Assembly: GCF_010384365.1 (NCBI RefSeq)
Contig: NZ_CP048397.1
Coordinates: 3,782,001-3,846,000 of the forward strand
Length of the DNA: 64,000 nt
DNA from: Streptomyces sp. S4.7
GTDB taxonomy: Bacteria; Actinomycetota; Actinomycetes; Streptomycetales; Streptomycetaceae
Direction of reading: 5' to 3'
Shown here: positions 22,805 through 31,765 of the stretch, one piece after another
How positions within the stretch are numbered: the stretch's first letter is position 1
How the letters are laid out: each line of letters opens with the position of its first letter
Notes under the pieces: model-generated
The model's database searches: none
What the model saw: only the letters and a program-made list of their open reading frames with translations
Told to the model about the DNA's origin: nothing
Made by a program: the position numbers and the translations under genes

Positions 22805-24130
22805 GTGAAGAGGCTGCGCAGCAGGGGCCGGGTCGCGCTGGTCGCGGCGGCGGCGATGTGCGCGGTGGTGGCGCAGCCGGGGGCGTCGGGAGGCCCGGTC
22901 CCCACCGGCCTGCCCGGGCTGTCCGGCACGGCCGCGGCGGCCGAGGGGCCGACCGCGTACGAGTTCGACAAGGACGCCGGGCCCCTTGAGGGCGGGACGG
23001 GTACCGGCGACGCGGGGGAGCTCGACGAGGGCTCCGCGTATCGCGCTTCGATCGAACCGGGCAAGAAGCTCTTCTACCAACTGGACCTGGACGACGCGGA
23101 GAACGCGTACGTGTCGGCGACCGCAGTGCCCGAGCTGGAGTCGTCGGTGGACTACGGCGACAAGATCACGGTCACGATGCAGGACGGCGACGGCAAGGAC
23201 TGCGACTCGGAGCAGGCCCGGGTGCTGCCGACGGGCGACTATCCCCAGCCGCTGACCGCGTATGTGTCCCGGACTCTCACCGGCAAGGAGTACGGGCCCT
23301 GCCGGAAGGCCGGTACGTACTACGTGATCGTGGAGAGGGAGTCCAAGGCGACGTCCTCGCAGGAACCGTGGGACTTGGAACTGCGGTTCCTTTCCGAGCC
23401 CCCGGTGAAGGCCGGCGGCTCCACCGAGGCCCCCGAGGACTGGTCGAGCGCCTCCCCCGGCCCGCCGTCCGGCGCTTCCGAACCGCGTGCGGGGGGCGCC
23501 GGCTTCAGCGCCGCCACGAGCCTGGGTGACGGCGAGTGGACGGCGGAGATCGATCCCGGTGAGTCGCTCTTCTACCGGGTGCCCGTCGACTGGGGGCAGC
23601 AGCTGTTCGCCGCGGCGGAACTGGGCGGTTCGGACGGGCGCGGCATCGTCACCGGAGCGATGTCCCTCGCCGTGTACAACCCGGCGAGAGGGCTCGTCGA
23701 CAGCACCGACACGATGTCGTACAACGGCGAGCCGAAGTGGATGTCGACGGATCCGGCGCCACCGGTGCACTACGCGAACCGCTTCAGTTCCGCCCCCGAC
23801 AAGAAGGCGATGCGCTTCGCGGGCTGGTACTACCTGCGGGTGAGCCTCAACCCGGAGGTCGGCGGGAAGTTCGGGCGGGAGCCGTACGACCTGACGGTGC
23901 GTGTGAACGTCGAGGGCAAGGCGGTGGACGGGCCGGAGTACGACGGGCCGGCCGAGGAGTTCAACGTGTCGGACGAGAATCGGGACCAGGCCGGCGGCGG
24001 GAACCCGGCCAACGAGGACAGCGGCACGATGACGCTGGTCGCGGCGGGCGGGATCGGTACGGGGACGGTCCTGGTGCTGGGGCTGGGGGGATGGGCCCTG
24101 CTCGCGCGGCGGTGGGGCGCGGGGCGGTAG
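22805..24130 (+). CDS. Secreted, C-terminally membrane-anchored protein
   Basis: A 441-residue protein with an Arg-rich N-terminus and hydrophobic signal segment (VALVAAAAMCAVVA). Two similar extracellular beta-rich modules follow, each with a GKKLFYQLDLD or GESLFYRVPVDWGQQLF-type strand (near residues 84 and 252). They are separated by a Ser/Pro/Gly linker, and a C-terminal membrane helix (LVAAAGGIGTGTVLVLGLGGWALL) precedes Arg residues. The internal duplication suggests a cell-surface binding role. No enzyme motif is visible. It is convergent with the kinase gene. Confidence 0.82.
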   Translation: MKRLRSRGRVALVAAAAMCAVVAQPGASGGPVPTGLPGLSGTAAAAEGPTAYEFDKDAGPLEGGTGTGDAGELDEGSAYRASIEPGKKLFYQLDLDDAENAYVSATAVPELESSVDYGDKITVTMQDGDGKDCDSEQARVLPTGDYPQPLTAYVSRTLTGKEYGPCRKAGTYYVIVERESKATSSQEPWDLELRFLSEPPVKAGGSTEAPEDWSSASPGPPSGASEPRAGGAGFSAATSLGDGEWTAEIDPGESLFYRVPVDWGQQLFAAAELGGSDGRGIVTGAMSLAVYNPARGLVDSTDTMSYNGEPKWMSTDPAPPVHYANRFSSAPDKKAMRFAGWYYLRVSLNPEVGGKFGREPYDLTVRVNVEGKAVDGPEYDGPAEEFNVSDENRDQAGGGNPANEDSGTMTLVAAGGIGTGTVLVLGLGGWALLARRWGAGR

Positions 24131-24160
24131 CGGAGCAGCCGAAACGGCGGGGCGGGGCCG

Positions 24161-25693
24161 TCAGGTCTGGGCGAGGGCCCAGAACCCCACACCGAAACAG
24201 ACCAGCGCGAGCAGCAGAACCGGGATCGTCACCTTGGGTGGCGGTCCCGGCCGTCGTTTGTGCGAGAGGGGGACGGGCGCCGCGTCGTCGAACGCGCCGG
24301 GGGCGGGAGTGGCGGGGGCGTACGGAGCCGGGGGGTACTGGATGGGAACCCCGGGCTGCTGAGCGGTGTATCTACGGGTGTGCGGCAAGTCGTGCGGCAC
24401 CGAAGTGGTCGGCGCCTGCGACAGATCGGGCGCGGCGGGGGAAGGGGGCGTGAGCGGATGCGCGGGCGTGGGCGCGGAGTGGGAAGCGGCGGGCGGGGAC
24501 GGCTGCAACGGGTGTGGCCCGGAAGGGGGTTGGTAGGGCTGTGGCTGCTGCTGCGGTGGCTGTTGCCGGTCCGGCCGGGGCGGCGGCGGGAGGTGGAAGC
24601 TGCCGGTCTCCGACATGGAGGTCTGCGGGGCGGACCGCGGCTGTCCGCCGGTCACTCCATCCGTCGGGCCATCCGTCGCGCCGCCGGTCGTGCCACCCGC
24701 CGGCCCGCCTGTCGCTCCCCCGGTGACTCCGCCCGTGACGCCCGCGACTTCACCGGTGGGCTCGCTTCCGTACGACGGTGTCTTAAGGGCGTGCCGGCCC
24801 GAGCCCGGGGCCGCGACAGGCCCTTCGGGGCCGAACGGGTGTGGCAGCGGCCCGAGTTGGTCGAAGACCTCGACGGGCTCGTCGTCCTCCGTCTCCTCGG
24901 GCAGCATCTCGGCAGCCGTCGTGAGCGCCTTGCGGGCTCCCGTCGCCGTACGGAACCGGGCGTCCGGATCCGGCTGGAGCAGCCCGGCGAGGACCTGCCA
25001 CAGCGGCTCGGGAATCCCCTGCGGGGCTCCGGGGGTGCCGTGCGCGGTGAAATACTCCACCAGGGCCTTGGAGTCGGGTTTCTGGCCCTGGAGCAGATAG
25101 AGCGCGACCAGGCCGACGGCGAAGAGGTCGGCGGGGAAGTCCGGCTCCGCGCCCATCATCTGCTCCGGTGCGAAATAACCGGGCGTGCCCACCACGTAGT
25201 TGGTCTCTGTCAGACGCGGCTCGCCCTTGCGCATGGAGATACCGAAGTCCGACAGCTTCAGATGGGGCCGGCCCGTCCCGGTGGCGTCCAGCAGTATGTT
25301 GGCGGGTTTGATGTCGCGGTGTACGACCCCTTCCGCGTGCACCGCCGCGAGACCGGACAGCAGCTGGTCGAGCAGGGTGCAGACGAAGCGCGGCGGCAGC
25401 GGGCCGTAGTCGCCGATCAGATGGGCCAGTGATCCGCCGCTCACCAGATCCATGGTGAACAGGACCTTGTCGTCATCGGCGGCCCAGCTGGCCGGTGCGA
25501 GCACATGGGGGTGGTCGATCCGCAGGGCCTGCTCGCGTACGAAGCGCAGCAGGGTGTGCGCGTCGCTCTGCTGGAGCACCTTGGCCGCCACGTACCGGCG
25601 GCGCCGGTGGTCCCAGGCACGCCAGACGGCGCCCACACCGCCACGTCCGATCGGGTCGACCAACTCGTACCGACCAGCGAAGACCTCACCCAT
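24161..25693 (-). CDS. Membrane Ser/Thr protein kinase
   Basis: A 510-residue Hanks-type kinase. The Gly loop is GRGGVGAVW (16-24), the ATP lysine Lys38, the catalytic loop HRDIKPAN (125-132), DFG 149-151, followed by GTPGYFAPEQMM. A long Pro/Gly/Gln-rich linker with repeated GGVTGGATGG units leads to a single C-terminal membrane helix (ITIPVLLLALVCFGVGFW-like), so the kinase domain is cytoplasmic. No PASTA or other sensor is present. The frame is open upstream to 26116, but the ATG at 25693 has GGGAG upstream and starts the domain properly. It follows the XRE gene at 90 bp. Confidence 0.92.
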   Translation of the reverse strand: MGEVFAGRYELVDPIGRGGVGAVWRAWDHRRRRYVAAKVLQQSDAHTLLRFVREQALRIDHPHVLAPASWAADDDKVLFTMDLVSGGSLAHLIGDYGPLPPRFVCTLLDQLLSGLAAVHAEGVVHRDIKPANILLDATGTGRPHLKLSDFGISMRKGEPRLTETNYVVGTPGYFAPEQMMGAEPDFPADLFAVGLVALYLLQGQKPDSKALVEYFTAHGTPGAPQGIPEPLWQVLAGLLQPDPDARFRTATGARKALTTAAEMLPEETEDDEPVEVFDQLGPLPHPFGPEGPVAAPGSGRHALKTPSYGSEPTGEVAGVTGGVTGGATGGPAGGTTGGATDGPTDGVTGGQPRSAPQTSMSETGSFHLPPPPRPDRQQPPQQQPQPYQPPSGPHPLQPSPPAASHSAPTPAHPLTPPSPAAPDLSQAPTTSVPHDLPHTRRYTAQQPGVPIQYPPAPYAPATPAPGAFDDAAPVPLSHKRRPGPPPKVTIPVLLLALVCFGVGFWALAQT

Positions 25694-25781
25694 TGCGCCG
25701 CGCTCGCTCCCAGTCGTCCTGTCCGGCGGACCGTCGCCCTCGGCCGCGGTCTGTGTCGTGCCTGCCGTGCCCAGCTCCGGC

Positions 25782-26330
25782 CTAGTTCTGGTGCGCCTCG
25801 TAGTGCGCGACCGCCTCGGCGGTGCGCCCGGCTCCGTACACCCGGAGGAACTCTGCCAGCTCGGGGTGGCTCGGTGCGAGGGAGTCCGCCGCGTCGATGA
25901 TGTCACCGGCGGCGGCGACCGACCGCAGCAGTGACTGGATCTCACGGACGACCCGGCGCACGGTCGGCGCGCCCGTGCTGTTCGTCGTCTGGCTGGTGCC
26001 GGTGAGGACGGAGCCGCCCTGCGACTTCTTGACCTCGTCCATCCGGGCGGTGGCCTCGGCGGCGCTGACACTGCCGTCGGCGACCTGCCCCGCCAGGTCC
26101 TGCAGCGCCTGAACACGCTGGACCACGGCGGGATTTCCGATCTTGGCGCGCTGGCCGCTCATCAACTGGGAGAGCATCGGGGCCGACAGACCGAGCACCG
26201 CGGCGAGCCTGGCCTGATTCAGCCCCAGGTCGTCGATCAGTCGGCGGAAGAGAGCTCCCAGCGGCTCTCCGTACCAGCTGCGCTGAAGTTCCCTGGCTCT
26301 TGCTGTCGATTCCTGCTGTGCGGCGTCCAT
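25782..26330 (-). CDS. XRE-like DNA-binding protein
   Basis: A 182-residue regulator with a helix-turn-helix near residues 36-58 (LNQARLAAVLGLSAPMLSQLMSGQR), then a helical region to the end (LLRSVAAAGDIIDAADSL). No ligand domain is recognised. It is directly upstream of the kinase gene in the same direction and may be in one operon with it and be its target, which is inference. Confidence 0.87.
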   Translation of the reverse strand: MDAAQQESTARARELQRSWYGEPLGALFRRLIDDLGLNQARLAAVLGLSAPMLSQLMSGQRAKIGNPAVVQRVQALQDLAGQVADGSVSAAEATARMDEVKKSQGGSVLTGTSQTTNSTGAPTVRRVVREIQSLLRSVAAAGDIIDAADSLAPSHPELAEFLRVYGAGRTAEAVAHYEAHQN

Positions 26331-26428
26331 TCGCGTCTCCCCATCGCTTCCCCAGGCGGCAGCTTCGCTGCTGCGAACCTCTGGGGCATCCTACGGAGCG
26401 GGGTCGCGCACCGGGAGTCCCAATCCTT

Positions 26429-26459
26429 TTGCGAGATCACGGGGGACACCCGGTACTCT
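26429..26459 (+). promoter_or_regulatory. Possible tRNA-Ala promoter
   Basis: TTGCGA (26429) and TACTCT (26454) with a 19-base spacer, about 50 bases before the tRNA. Confidence 0.35.
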
Positions 26460-26510
26460 GGTCCCCGGCGGTCACCGAGACGTCCTGCGGCGCCGTCGTA
26501 CACCCCTTCC

Positions 26511-26583
26511 GGGGCCTTAGCTCAGTTGGTAGAGCGCTGTCTTTGCATGGCAGATGTCAGGGGTTCGACTCCCCTAGGCTCCA
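26511..26583 (+). tRNA. tRNA-Ala (anticodon TGC)
   Basis: Acceptor GGGGCCT pairs with AGGCTCC (one G-T), D-arm AGCTCAGTTGGTAGAGC, anticodon loop TTTGCAT, T-loop GTTCGACTC, discriminator A. CCA is not encoded. Confidence 0.98.
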
Positions 26584-26588
26584 CACTC

Positions 26589-26635
26589 GAAAAATGCCCT
26601 CCGACCAGCGGAAACGCGGGTCGGAGGGCATTTTC
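26589..26635. terminator. Terminator after tRNA-Ala, shared with the convergent membrane protein gene
   Basis: Seventeen-base stem GAAAATGCCCTCCGACC with its complement, a short loop, and A/T tracts on both sides so that it works in both directions. Confidence 0.9.
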
Positions 26636-26646
26636 TTCGATGGTCC

Positions 26647-27465
26647 TCAGCCCGTGGGGACACGGGACAGGGGCGCCCAGTCCCGGGACTCGTGCCGGAC
26701 CAGGTCCGCGCAGTGTGTGCGCAGCCTTCGGGGCCAGCGGTCCTGCCAGGCACGCCAGAGCAACAGATGCAGAACCACCAGGATGAAACCGGCCAGGGCG
26801 GCGGTGCCGGCCGCGAGGGCGAGCAGCGCGACGCTCCTTTCGAATCCCCGGGGCCCGGCGCCGGGGTCGCCGAAGGCGTTCGACGCCATCAGCAGACAGG
26901 TGTTGAGCGTGATCCATCCGGTCGCGATCAGCGCCGCGGCCCACGGCGCGCGCTCGGTGTTGTCGTCGAGCCGGGTACGGCGCGGGGGCAGGTGACCGGC
27001 GAGGCGCTCCCGGTGGGCCGCGCAGGCCGCCTTGAACGCGGGGTGATCAGCGAGGGCCCTCACCGTCACCGGGCGTCCGGCCGACCAGGAGTCGAGGGTG
27101 AACCGCGACGCCGCCAGAGTCAGCGCATGCTCCGGAGGCACCGCGGTCCCCGGGACAGTGGTGTCGGGCGGCGGTACGAGCCCTTTCCGCTCGTCGGCGT
27201 GCGCCGGTCCTGCGGCGGGCAGCGCGCGCATGGCCAGTTCCGCCGCGGCACGTTCCCGGTACCAGGTCGCCGTCTGAGTCCGGCGGTATCCGACCCCGGT
27301 CAGCCAGGTCGCGTGATAGACGTCCAGCTCTCCCGAGGCGATCAGACGCTCCGTCACGCGCAGCCCCGAGTGGTGGCTCCACAGGGCCAGGACTCCGATG
27401 CCCGCGTTCAGGAGCACCAGGAGCCCGCTCGTGCTCAGCACGAGCCACACCACGCCATCGTTCAT
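26647..27465 (-). CDS. Membrane protein of unknown function
   Basis: A 272-residue protein with an N-terminal membrane helix (VVWLVLSTSGLLVLLNAGIGVLAL). A cytoplasmic region follows with LTGVGYRRTQTATWYRERAAAELAMRAL, then two C-terminal helices (WAAALIATGWITLNTCLLM and SVALLALAAGTAALAGFILVVLHLLLW). The layout resembles the actinobacterial membrane family with Gly-Gly-rich tails often called TIGR04222, but without the tail. The GTG at 27510 has no ribosome site; the ATG at 27465 starts right before the helix and is preferred. Confidence 0.7.
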   Translation of the reverse strand: MNDGVVWLVLSTSGLLVLLNAGIGVLALWSHHSGLRVTERLIASGELDVYHATWLTGVGYRRTQTATWYRERAAAELAMRALPAAGPAHADERKGLVPPPDTTVPGTAVPPEHALTLAASRFTLDSWSAGRPVTVRALADHPAFKAACAAHRERLAGHLPPRRTRLDDNTERAPWAAALIATGWITLNTCLLMASNAFGDPGAGPRGFERSVALLALAAGTAALAGFILVVLHLLLWRAWQDRWPRRLRTHCADLVRHESRDWAPLSRVPTG

Positions 27466-27553
27466 GGGGACAAGGATCGGATCCGGCCCGCGCCTTGACC
27501 AGGGGCCCACGGGCGGGATCGGCCGGCCGTCCCACCAATGGTCTGACGTGACC

Positions 27554-28180
27554 TCAGGAATCGTCCGATGCCGGGATGTAGAGGTTGATGAGCTGGGCGA
27601 GGTGACGGCCGGCGGTCAGCAGCGGGCGCTCGCTCCGGGACACCTGGGCCGCCAGTTCGGCGCCTTCCAGGGTGCTGATCACCGTATGGGCCAGATCGTG
27701 GGCGTCTTCCTCGGCGACGCCGGCGCGGCGAAGTCGGGCATACACCAGGTCGCGCCAGTTCGCGAACGCGGCAGCCGCGGCCTCCTGGATGTCGGGCGCG
27801 CGGCCCGCCGTACCCAGGGCGGTGGAGGTGACCGGGCAGCCCTCGACCCAGTCGGACTCGCGCAGCCCCTCCGCGAGGCGGTGCGCGCAGTCGATCACCG
27901 CCTGGGCGGGATCGGCCGCGCGGTCGAGGGTGAGGCGCAGTTCGTCGGCGAACTCGCGGTCCCCGTGCCCGATCGCGGCGACGGCCAACTGCTGCTTGCC
28001 GCCGGGGAAGAAGTGGTAGACGGATCCGAGGGTGGCTCCGGCCTCGGTGGAGATCTGTTTGATCCCCGTGCCGTCGTAGCCCTGGCGCTGCATCAGCAGC
28101 GAGGCGGCCCGGACGATCCTCTCGCGGGTGCCGACCGGGCGCTCCGCGTTCGCGGTGAGGTCCTGCTCCGCCGTCTTCAC
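27554..28180 (-). CDS. TetR family repressor
   Basis: A 208-residue regulator. The N-terminal helix-turn-helix is TRERIVRAASLLMQRQGYDGTGIKQISTEAGATLGSVYHFFPGGKQQL (about residues 18-63), followed by a ligand domain with the YBIP-like conserved segment WVEGCPVTSTALG. It starts at GTG without a clear ribosome site. It is divergent from the oxidoreductase gene, and two direct repeats in the 92 bp between them look like its operator. Confidence 0.92.
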   Translation of the reverse strand: MKTAEQDLTANAERPVGTRERIVRAASLLMQRQGYDGTGIKQISTEAGATLGSVYHFFPGGKQQLAVAAIGHGDREFADELRLTLDRAADPAQAVIDCAHRLAEGLRESDWVEGCPVTSTALGTAGRAPDIQEAAAAAFANWRDLVYARLRRAGVAEEDAHDLAHTVISTLEGAELAAQVSRSERPLLTAGRHLAQLINLYIPASDDS

Positions 28181-28194
28181 AGGGGAAGTCTACT

Positions 28195-28254
28195 GGATAG
28201 AACGCTCGCTCTAGAGGCGTGCTATGTTTTCCGCTGGATAGAGCGTTCGTTCCA
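28195..28254. promoter_or_regulatory. Duplicated TetR operator
   Basis: GGATAGAACGCTCGCTCTA (28195-28213) and GGATAGAGCGTTCGTTCCA (28236-28254) are near-identical direct copies. Each has inner dyad symmetry of the form TAGA-CG-CG-TCTA. They lie between the divergent repressor and oxidoreductase genes. Confidence 0.75.
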
Positions 28255-28272
28255 ATGAGAGTGGAGTGCGCG

Positions 28273-29163
28273 ATGAGTACGGACACGGGTGCGCCTGCGG
28301 TGACGGTGATCGGTCTCGGCCCCATGGGGCGGGCGATGGCGGGCGCGTACCTCGACAAGGATTACGCGGTGACGCTGTGGAACCGCAGCGCGGAGAAGGC
28401 GGACCAGCTGGTGGCCAGGGACGCGACCCTCGCCCCCTCGGTCGAGAAGGCCCTTGCCGCCGGTGGGCCGGTCGTCCTGAGCCTGACCGACTACGACGCG
28501 ATGTACGCGATCCTCGGACCGGCCGCGGCGAGACTGCCGGGACGTGTGATCGTCAATCTGACCTCGGACACCCCGGAGCGGGCGCGGGCGGCGGCGGACT
28601 GGTTCGCCGGCCACGGCGCCCGGCATCTGACCGGCGGGGTGAACACACCGCCCTCCGGTATCGGCACGCCGGAGGTCTTCACCTTCTACAGCGGCCCGCG
28701 GGACCTGTTCGACGAGCTGACGCCGACGCTGGAGGTGCTGACCGGCACGGACTACCGGGGTTCGGACCCGGGGCTCGCGGCGCTGTACTACCAGATCGGG
28801 ATGGATCTGTTCTGGACGACGATGCTCAGCTGGGTGCACGCCCTCGCGGTCGCGCACGCCAACGGCATCTCAGCGGCGGAGTTCCTGCCGTACGCGTCTC
28901 AGAGCGCGGGCGGGATGTCGCAGTTCTTCGAGTTCTACGCGCCCCGGATCGACGCGGGTGAGTTCCCCGGCGACGTCGACGGGCTCGCCATGGGAGTGGC
29001 CAGCATCGAGCACGTCCTGCACACCACCGAGGCGGCCGGGGTCGACACGGCGCTGCCGAAGGCGGTCCTGGAGCTGTTCCGGCGAGGTGTGGCGGACGGT
29101 CATGCCGACGACAGCTTCACCAGCCTTTTCGAGGTGATGAGGGGGAGCCGGACGGCCGCCTGA
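28273..29163 (+). CDS. NAD(P)-dependent oxidoreductase, imine-reductase-like
   Basis: A 296-residue enzyme of the 6-phosphogluconate-dehydrogenase-like superfamily. The N-terminal Rossmann motif is VIGLGPMGRAMAGAYLDKDYAVTLWNR. The C-terminal helical domain (ALYYQIGMDLFWTTMLSWVHALAVAHANG) resembles imine reductases and beta-hydroxyacid-like dehydrogenases. The ATG at 28273 follows GGAG. Control by the divergent TetR protein suggests an inducible detoxification or specialised reduction; the substrate is unknown. Confidence 0.85.
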   Translation: MSTDTGAPAVTVIGLGPMGRAMAGAYLDKDYAVTLWNRSAEKADQLVARDATLAPSVEKALAAGGPVVLSLTDYDAMYAILGPAAARLPGRVIVNLTSDTPERARAAADWFAGHGARHLTGGVNTPPSGIGTPEVFTFYSGPRDLFDELTPTLEVLTGTDYRGSDPGLAALYYQIGMDLFWTTMLSWVHALAVAHANGISAAEFLPYASQSAGGMSQFFEFYAPRIDAGEFPGDVDGLAMGVASIEHVLHTTEAAGVDTALPKAVLELFRRGVADGHADDSFTSLFEVMRGSRTAA

Positions 29164-29328
29164 GGCGGCATCACAAACGATTGACGGCACCCGTTGCACC
29201 GTACGGGTGGTGTTCATCAGAAGAACTGCGCAGTGGCGGCGTTGGTCCCTCGATTCCCAAGATGCGTACACATCATGAGGAAGGTATGTAGATCGCTCAA
29301 CCCGAGCGCAACCTGAAAGCGAGGGGCC

Positions 29329-29724
29329 ATGGCCGCCTTCAAGGTCAAGAATCTGTGGACCGTCTTCCTGACCGCGTTCTTCGCGGTGCTCGCCACCCTG
29401 GGGCTGACCGCTCCCGCCGCTGCGACCGACGCCGCCGTACAGCAGCCCGCCGAGCAGCCCGTCAAGGGCGACCGCTCGCCGACCGCCGCCGAGGCGCGGG
29501 GCGGAGGAGAGGAGGCACCCGCAGTGCGAGCGGCACGGGCACTGCCGGAGAGCGCGCGGCCGGCGAACACGTCCCGGCCGCCGACCATCGAGCAGCGTAT
29601 CCGCGCGGAGGCTCACGGCTCGTCACCTTCGGTGCGGCGCCTGCCCGTCGACACCCGTACGGACGCCGACGTGGCGCGCGACAACGAGGTCGCCGCCGAC
29701 GCGGCACTCGCGGCGGCGGCGTGA
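29329..29724 (+). CDS. Small secreted or membrane-anchored protein
   Basis: A 131-residue protein with an N-terminal signal-like helix (LWTVFLTAFFAVLATLGLTAPAAATDAA) that could be cut after APAAA or stay as an anchor. The rest is Ala/Arg/Glu-rich and disordered, ending in a poly-Ala tract. A GAGGGG ribosome site precedes the ATG. It resembles Streptomyces-only proteins of the DUF6344 type, though I am not certain. The 285 bp that follow hold no gene I can support. Confidence 0.65.
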   Translation: MAAFKVKNLWTVFLTAFFAVLATLGLTAPAAATDAAVQQPAEQPVKGDRSPTAAEARGGGEEAPAVRAARALPESARPANTSRPPTIEQRIRAEAHGSSPSVRRLPVDTRTDADVARDNEVAADAALAAAA

Positions 29725-30009
29725 GGAACCGGGATCTCCTCAGGACTCCCGGCGCCCGCACCACGTACGGTGCCCGCCTCGCACACGGCGCGGACACCAC
29801 GCCAGGCGTCTGTCGCACCGCCTCACCCGTCGCGGTCCCCACCGCACCGGACCTGACCGGCGTCACCCGAACCACCCGCAGGGCAGGCGGCACCCGCCGC
29901 ACCGCACCAGCCGGGCCGTCGCATCATCTGCGCCGGCCGCGACAGTCGTCGTACGGCGAGGGCACCGCAGTCCCGCGGATCACCGGTCCCAGGGATCACC
30001 GATCACCCG

Positions 30010-30693
30010 TCACGGGCGGTCGTCGCGCTTCTTCGCCTGTTCTTCCTCCGCCTGCTTGGCCTGCACCTCCGGGTCGAGCGCACCCTGGCTGCCGTCGACG
30101 GACGACAGCGACGCGTTGTGCTCGGAGACCTCGGTAGGAGCGGGCGGCTCCACCAGCCAGTCGGGATTGGCCTGCTTGTCCCACCACTTCCACGCGGCGA
30201 AAGCGCCACCGGTCAGTACACCGAGGACCACCAGGCCCTTGGCGAGCCGTCCGGCCTTGGCCCGTCGCTCATGTTTCCTCACAAGCTTCTGGACCTCCTT
30301 CACCGTGATCTGACCGCGCAGCGCGGCGAGGGCGGCAGCGGAACGAGCCGCTGCTTCCCCGGCGACCGGCTGTGCGACGGATACCGCGTGCTCGACGCGC
30401 GGCACCGTGTAGCAGGCGGCCTGGCGCGCGGCCTTACGCGTCCGTGCCGCGGCACGCTGTGCGGCCTCGTCGACCTTTGGGGGCACATGCGGCGCCACGT
30501 GGGCGCCGTACTGAACACGAGCCTGCTTCGCGGCTTTCGACACCTTCGGTGCGAGCCGGACGCGGGCCTCTTCGGCGTACAACGCGGCCTGTTCCTTGGC
30601 CGTGTCGGCGTAGGGTGCCACCGCTTCCGCGGCGTGCAGCACGCTCTCCCTCGCCGAATCGGTAGCGGCGCGCACGCTGTCCATGCGGGTCAC
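30010..30693 (-). CDS. DUF5324 family membrane protein
   Basis: A 227-residue, Ala/Lys-rich helical protein with repeats like ATDSARESVLHAAEAVAPYADTAKEQAALYAEEARVRLAPK, a basic segment (VRKHERRAKAGRLAKG) and one membrane helix (LVVLGVLTGGAFAAWKWW). The GTG at 30693 is chosen because GAGGAGGAGG lies just before it; a longer frame reaches 30753. The family is confined to Streptomyces and relatives. Its function is unknown. Confidence 0.8.
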   Translation of the reverse strand: MTRMDSVRAATDSARESVLHAAEAVAPYADTAKEQAALYAEEARVRLAPKVSKAAKQARVQYGAHVAPHVPPKVDEAAQRAAARTRKAARQAACYTVPRVEHAVSVAQPVAGEAAARSAAALAALRGQITVKEVQKLVRKHERRAKAGRLAKGLVVLGVLTGGAFAAWKWWDKQANPDWLVEPPAPTEVSEHNASLSSVDGSQGALDPEVQAKQAEEEQAKKRDDRP

Positions 30694-31099
30694 AGGATCC
30701 TCCTCCTCGGTGGCGGTCAGGGGGTTGGGGCTTTCCCCCGTTAACTTGGACAAAGATCCGCCTGTCCACCCAGATCGAAATCATGCCTGCCGCACGCCGG
30801 ACCGGCATGCGGTACGGGCATCCGGGTCAACGAAGACGACTTGGGGCGATGCCTGGGCATTGCGGTGCAAGGGGACTTCTCGTTGACAATGCCACGGTTC
30901 ACCGTCCCGCGCCCCGTCAAGGACATGACTGCCTCGCTTTTCTCCGCCCTGCTCCTGTCCGCCCCGCGTGTGCCCCGACGACGGCCGCTGATTCCCCGTC
31001 ATCGGACGCGGCGAGCGCTTGAGGGGTACGGGGCGGACGACGGACCCGGTGTCCGTGCGAGGATCGACAGAGTCAGAGCAGACTCACGGAAGGCAGATC
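30694..31099. other. Intergenic region between divergent genes
   Basis: About 400 bp between the DUF5324 gene and the peptidyl-prolyl isomerase gene without a convincing coding frame. It includes an inverted pair TTGGACA/TGTCCA near 30748-30770 that may lie in the DUF5324 promoter, and an isolated TTGACA at 30883 without a good -10. Confidence 0.4.
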
Positions 31100-31627
31100 G
31101 TGGCCGAGCAGCTTTACGCCACCCTGAAGACCAACCACGGCGATATCGAGATCCGGCTCCTGCCGAACCACGCGCCGAAGACGGTCAAGAACTTTGTGGA
31201 GCTCGCCAAGGGCGAGCGTGAATGGACCAACCCGGCGACCGGCAAGAAGTCCAGCGACCGTCTGTACGACGGCACGGTCTTCCACCGGGTCATCAGCGGT
31301 TTCATGATCCAGGGCGGGGACCCGCTGGGTAACGGCACGGGCGGTCCGGGCTACGAGTTCGAGGACGAGTTCCACCCGGACCTCGCCTTCGACAAGCCGT
31401 ACCTCCTGGCCATGGCGAACGCGGGACCGGGCACCAACGGCTCGCAGTTCTTCGTCACCCTGGCGCCCACCGCGTGGCTGACCCGTAAGCACACCATCTT
31501 CGGTGAGGTCACCGACGAGGCGAGCAAGAAGGTCGTGGACTCCATCGGGTCCACCCAGACCAACCCGCGCACCGACCGCCCGGTCGAGGAAGTCAAGATC
31601 GAGTCGGTCGTCGTCGAGTCCCGCTGA
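31100..31627 (+). CDS. ppiA: Cytoplasmic peptidyl-prolyl cis-trans isomerase (cyclophilin)
   Basis: A 175-residue cyclophilin. The core motifs FHRVISGFMIQGGDPLGNGTGGPGY and NAGPGTNGSQFFVTLAPTAWL are present with the catalytic Arg and the usual Trp. No signal peptide. The GTG at 31100 (MAEQLYATL) has GGAAGG upstream and fits the family start better than the longer frame from 31019. Confidence 0.95.
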   Translation: MAEQLYATLKTNHGDIEIRLLPNHAPKTVKNFVELAKGEREWTNPATGKKSSDRLYDGTVFHRVISGFMIQGGDPLGNGTGGPGYEFEDEFHPDLAFDKPYLLAMANAGPGTNGSQFFVTLAPTAWLTRKHTIFGEVTDEASKKVVDSIGSTQTNPRTDRPVEEVKIESVVVESR

Positions 31628-31765
31628 GTTCTTCGGACGCGTCCACGACGTCTCGGATTCCCGTTCGGGGAACCATCCCGCCCTGCCCGTCCGTAGTGGT
31701 TACATACCGGACGGGGAGGGCGGTGCGCTGTGCTCCTCCCGCCGCAACGAGCACCGAGGGGACCG

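Noticed and set aside
25694..26116. Extension of the kinase frame upstream of 25693
   Set aside because: It overlaps the XRE gene in another frame and has shadow composition; the kinase domain starts normally at the ATG.
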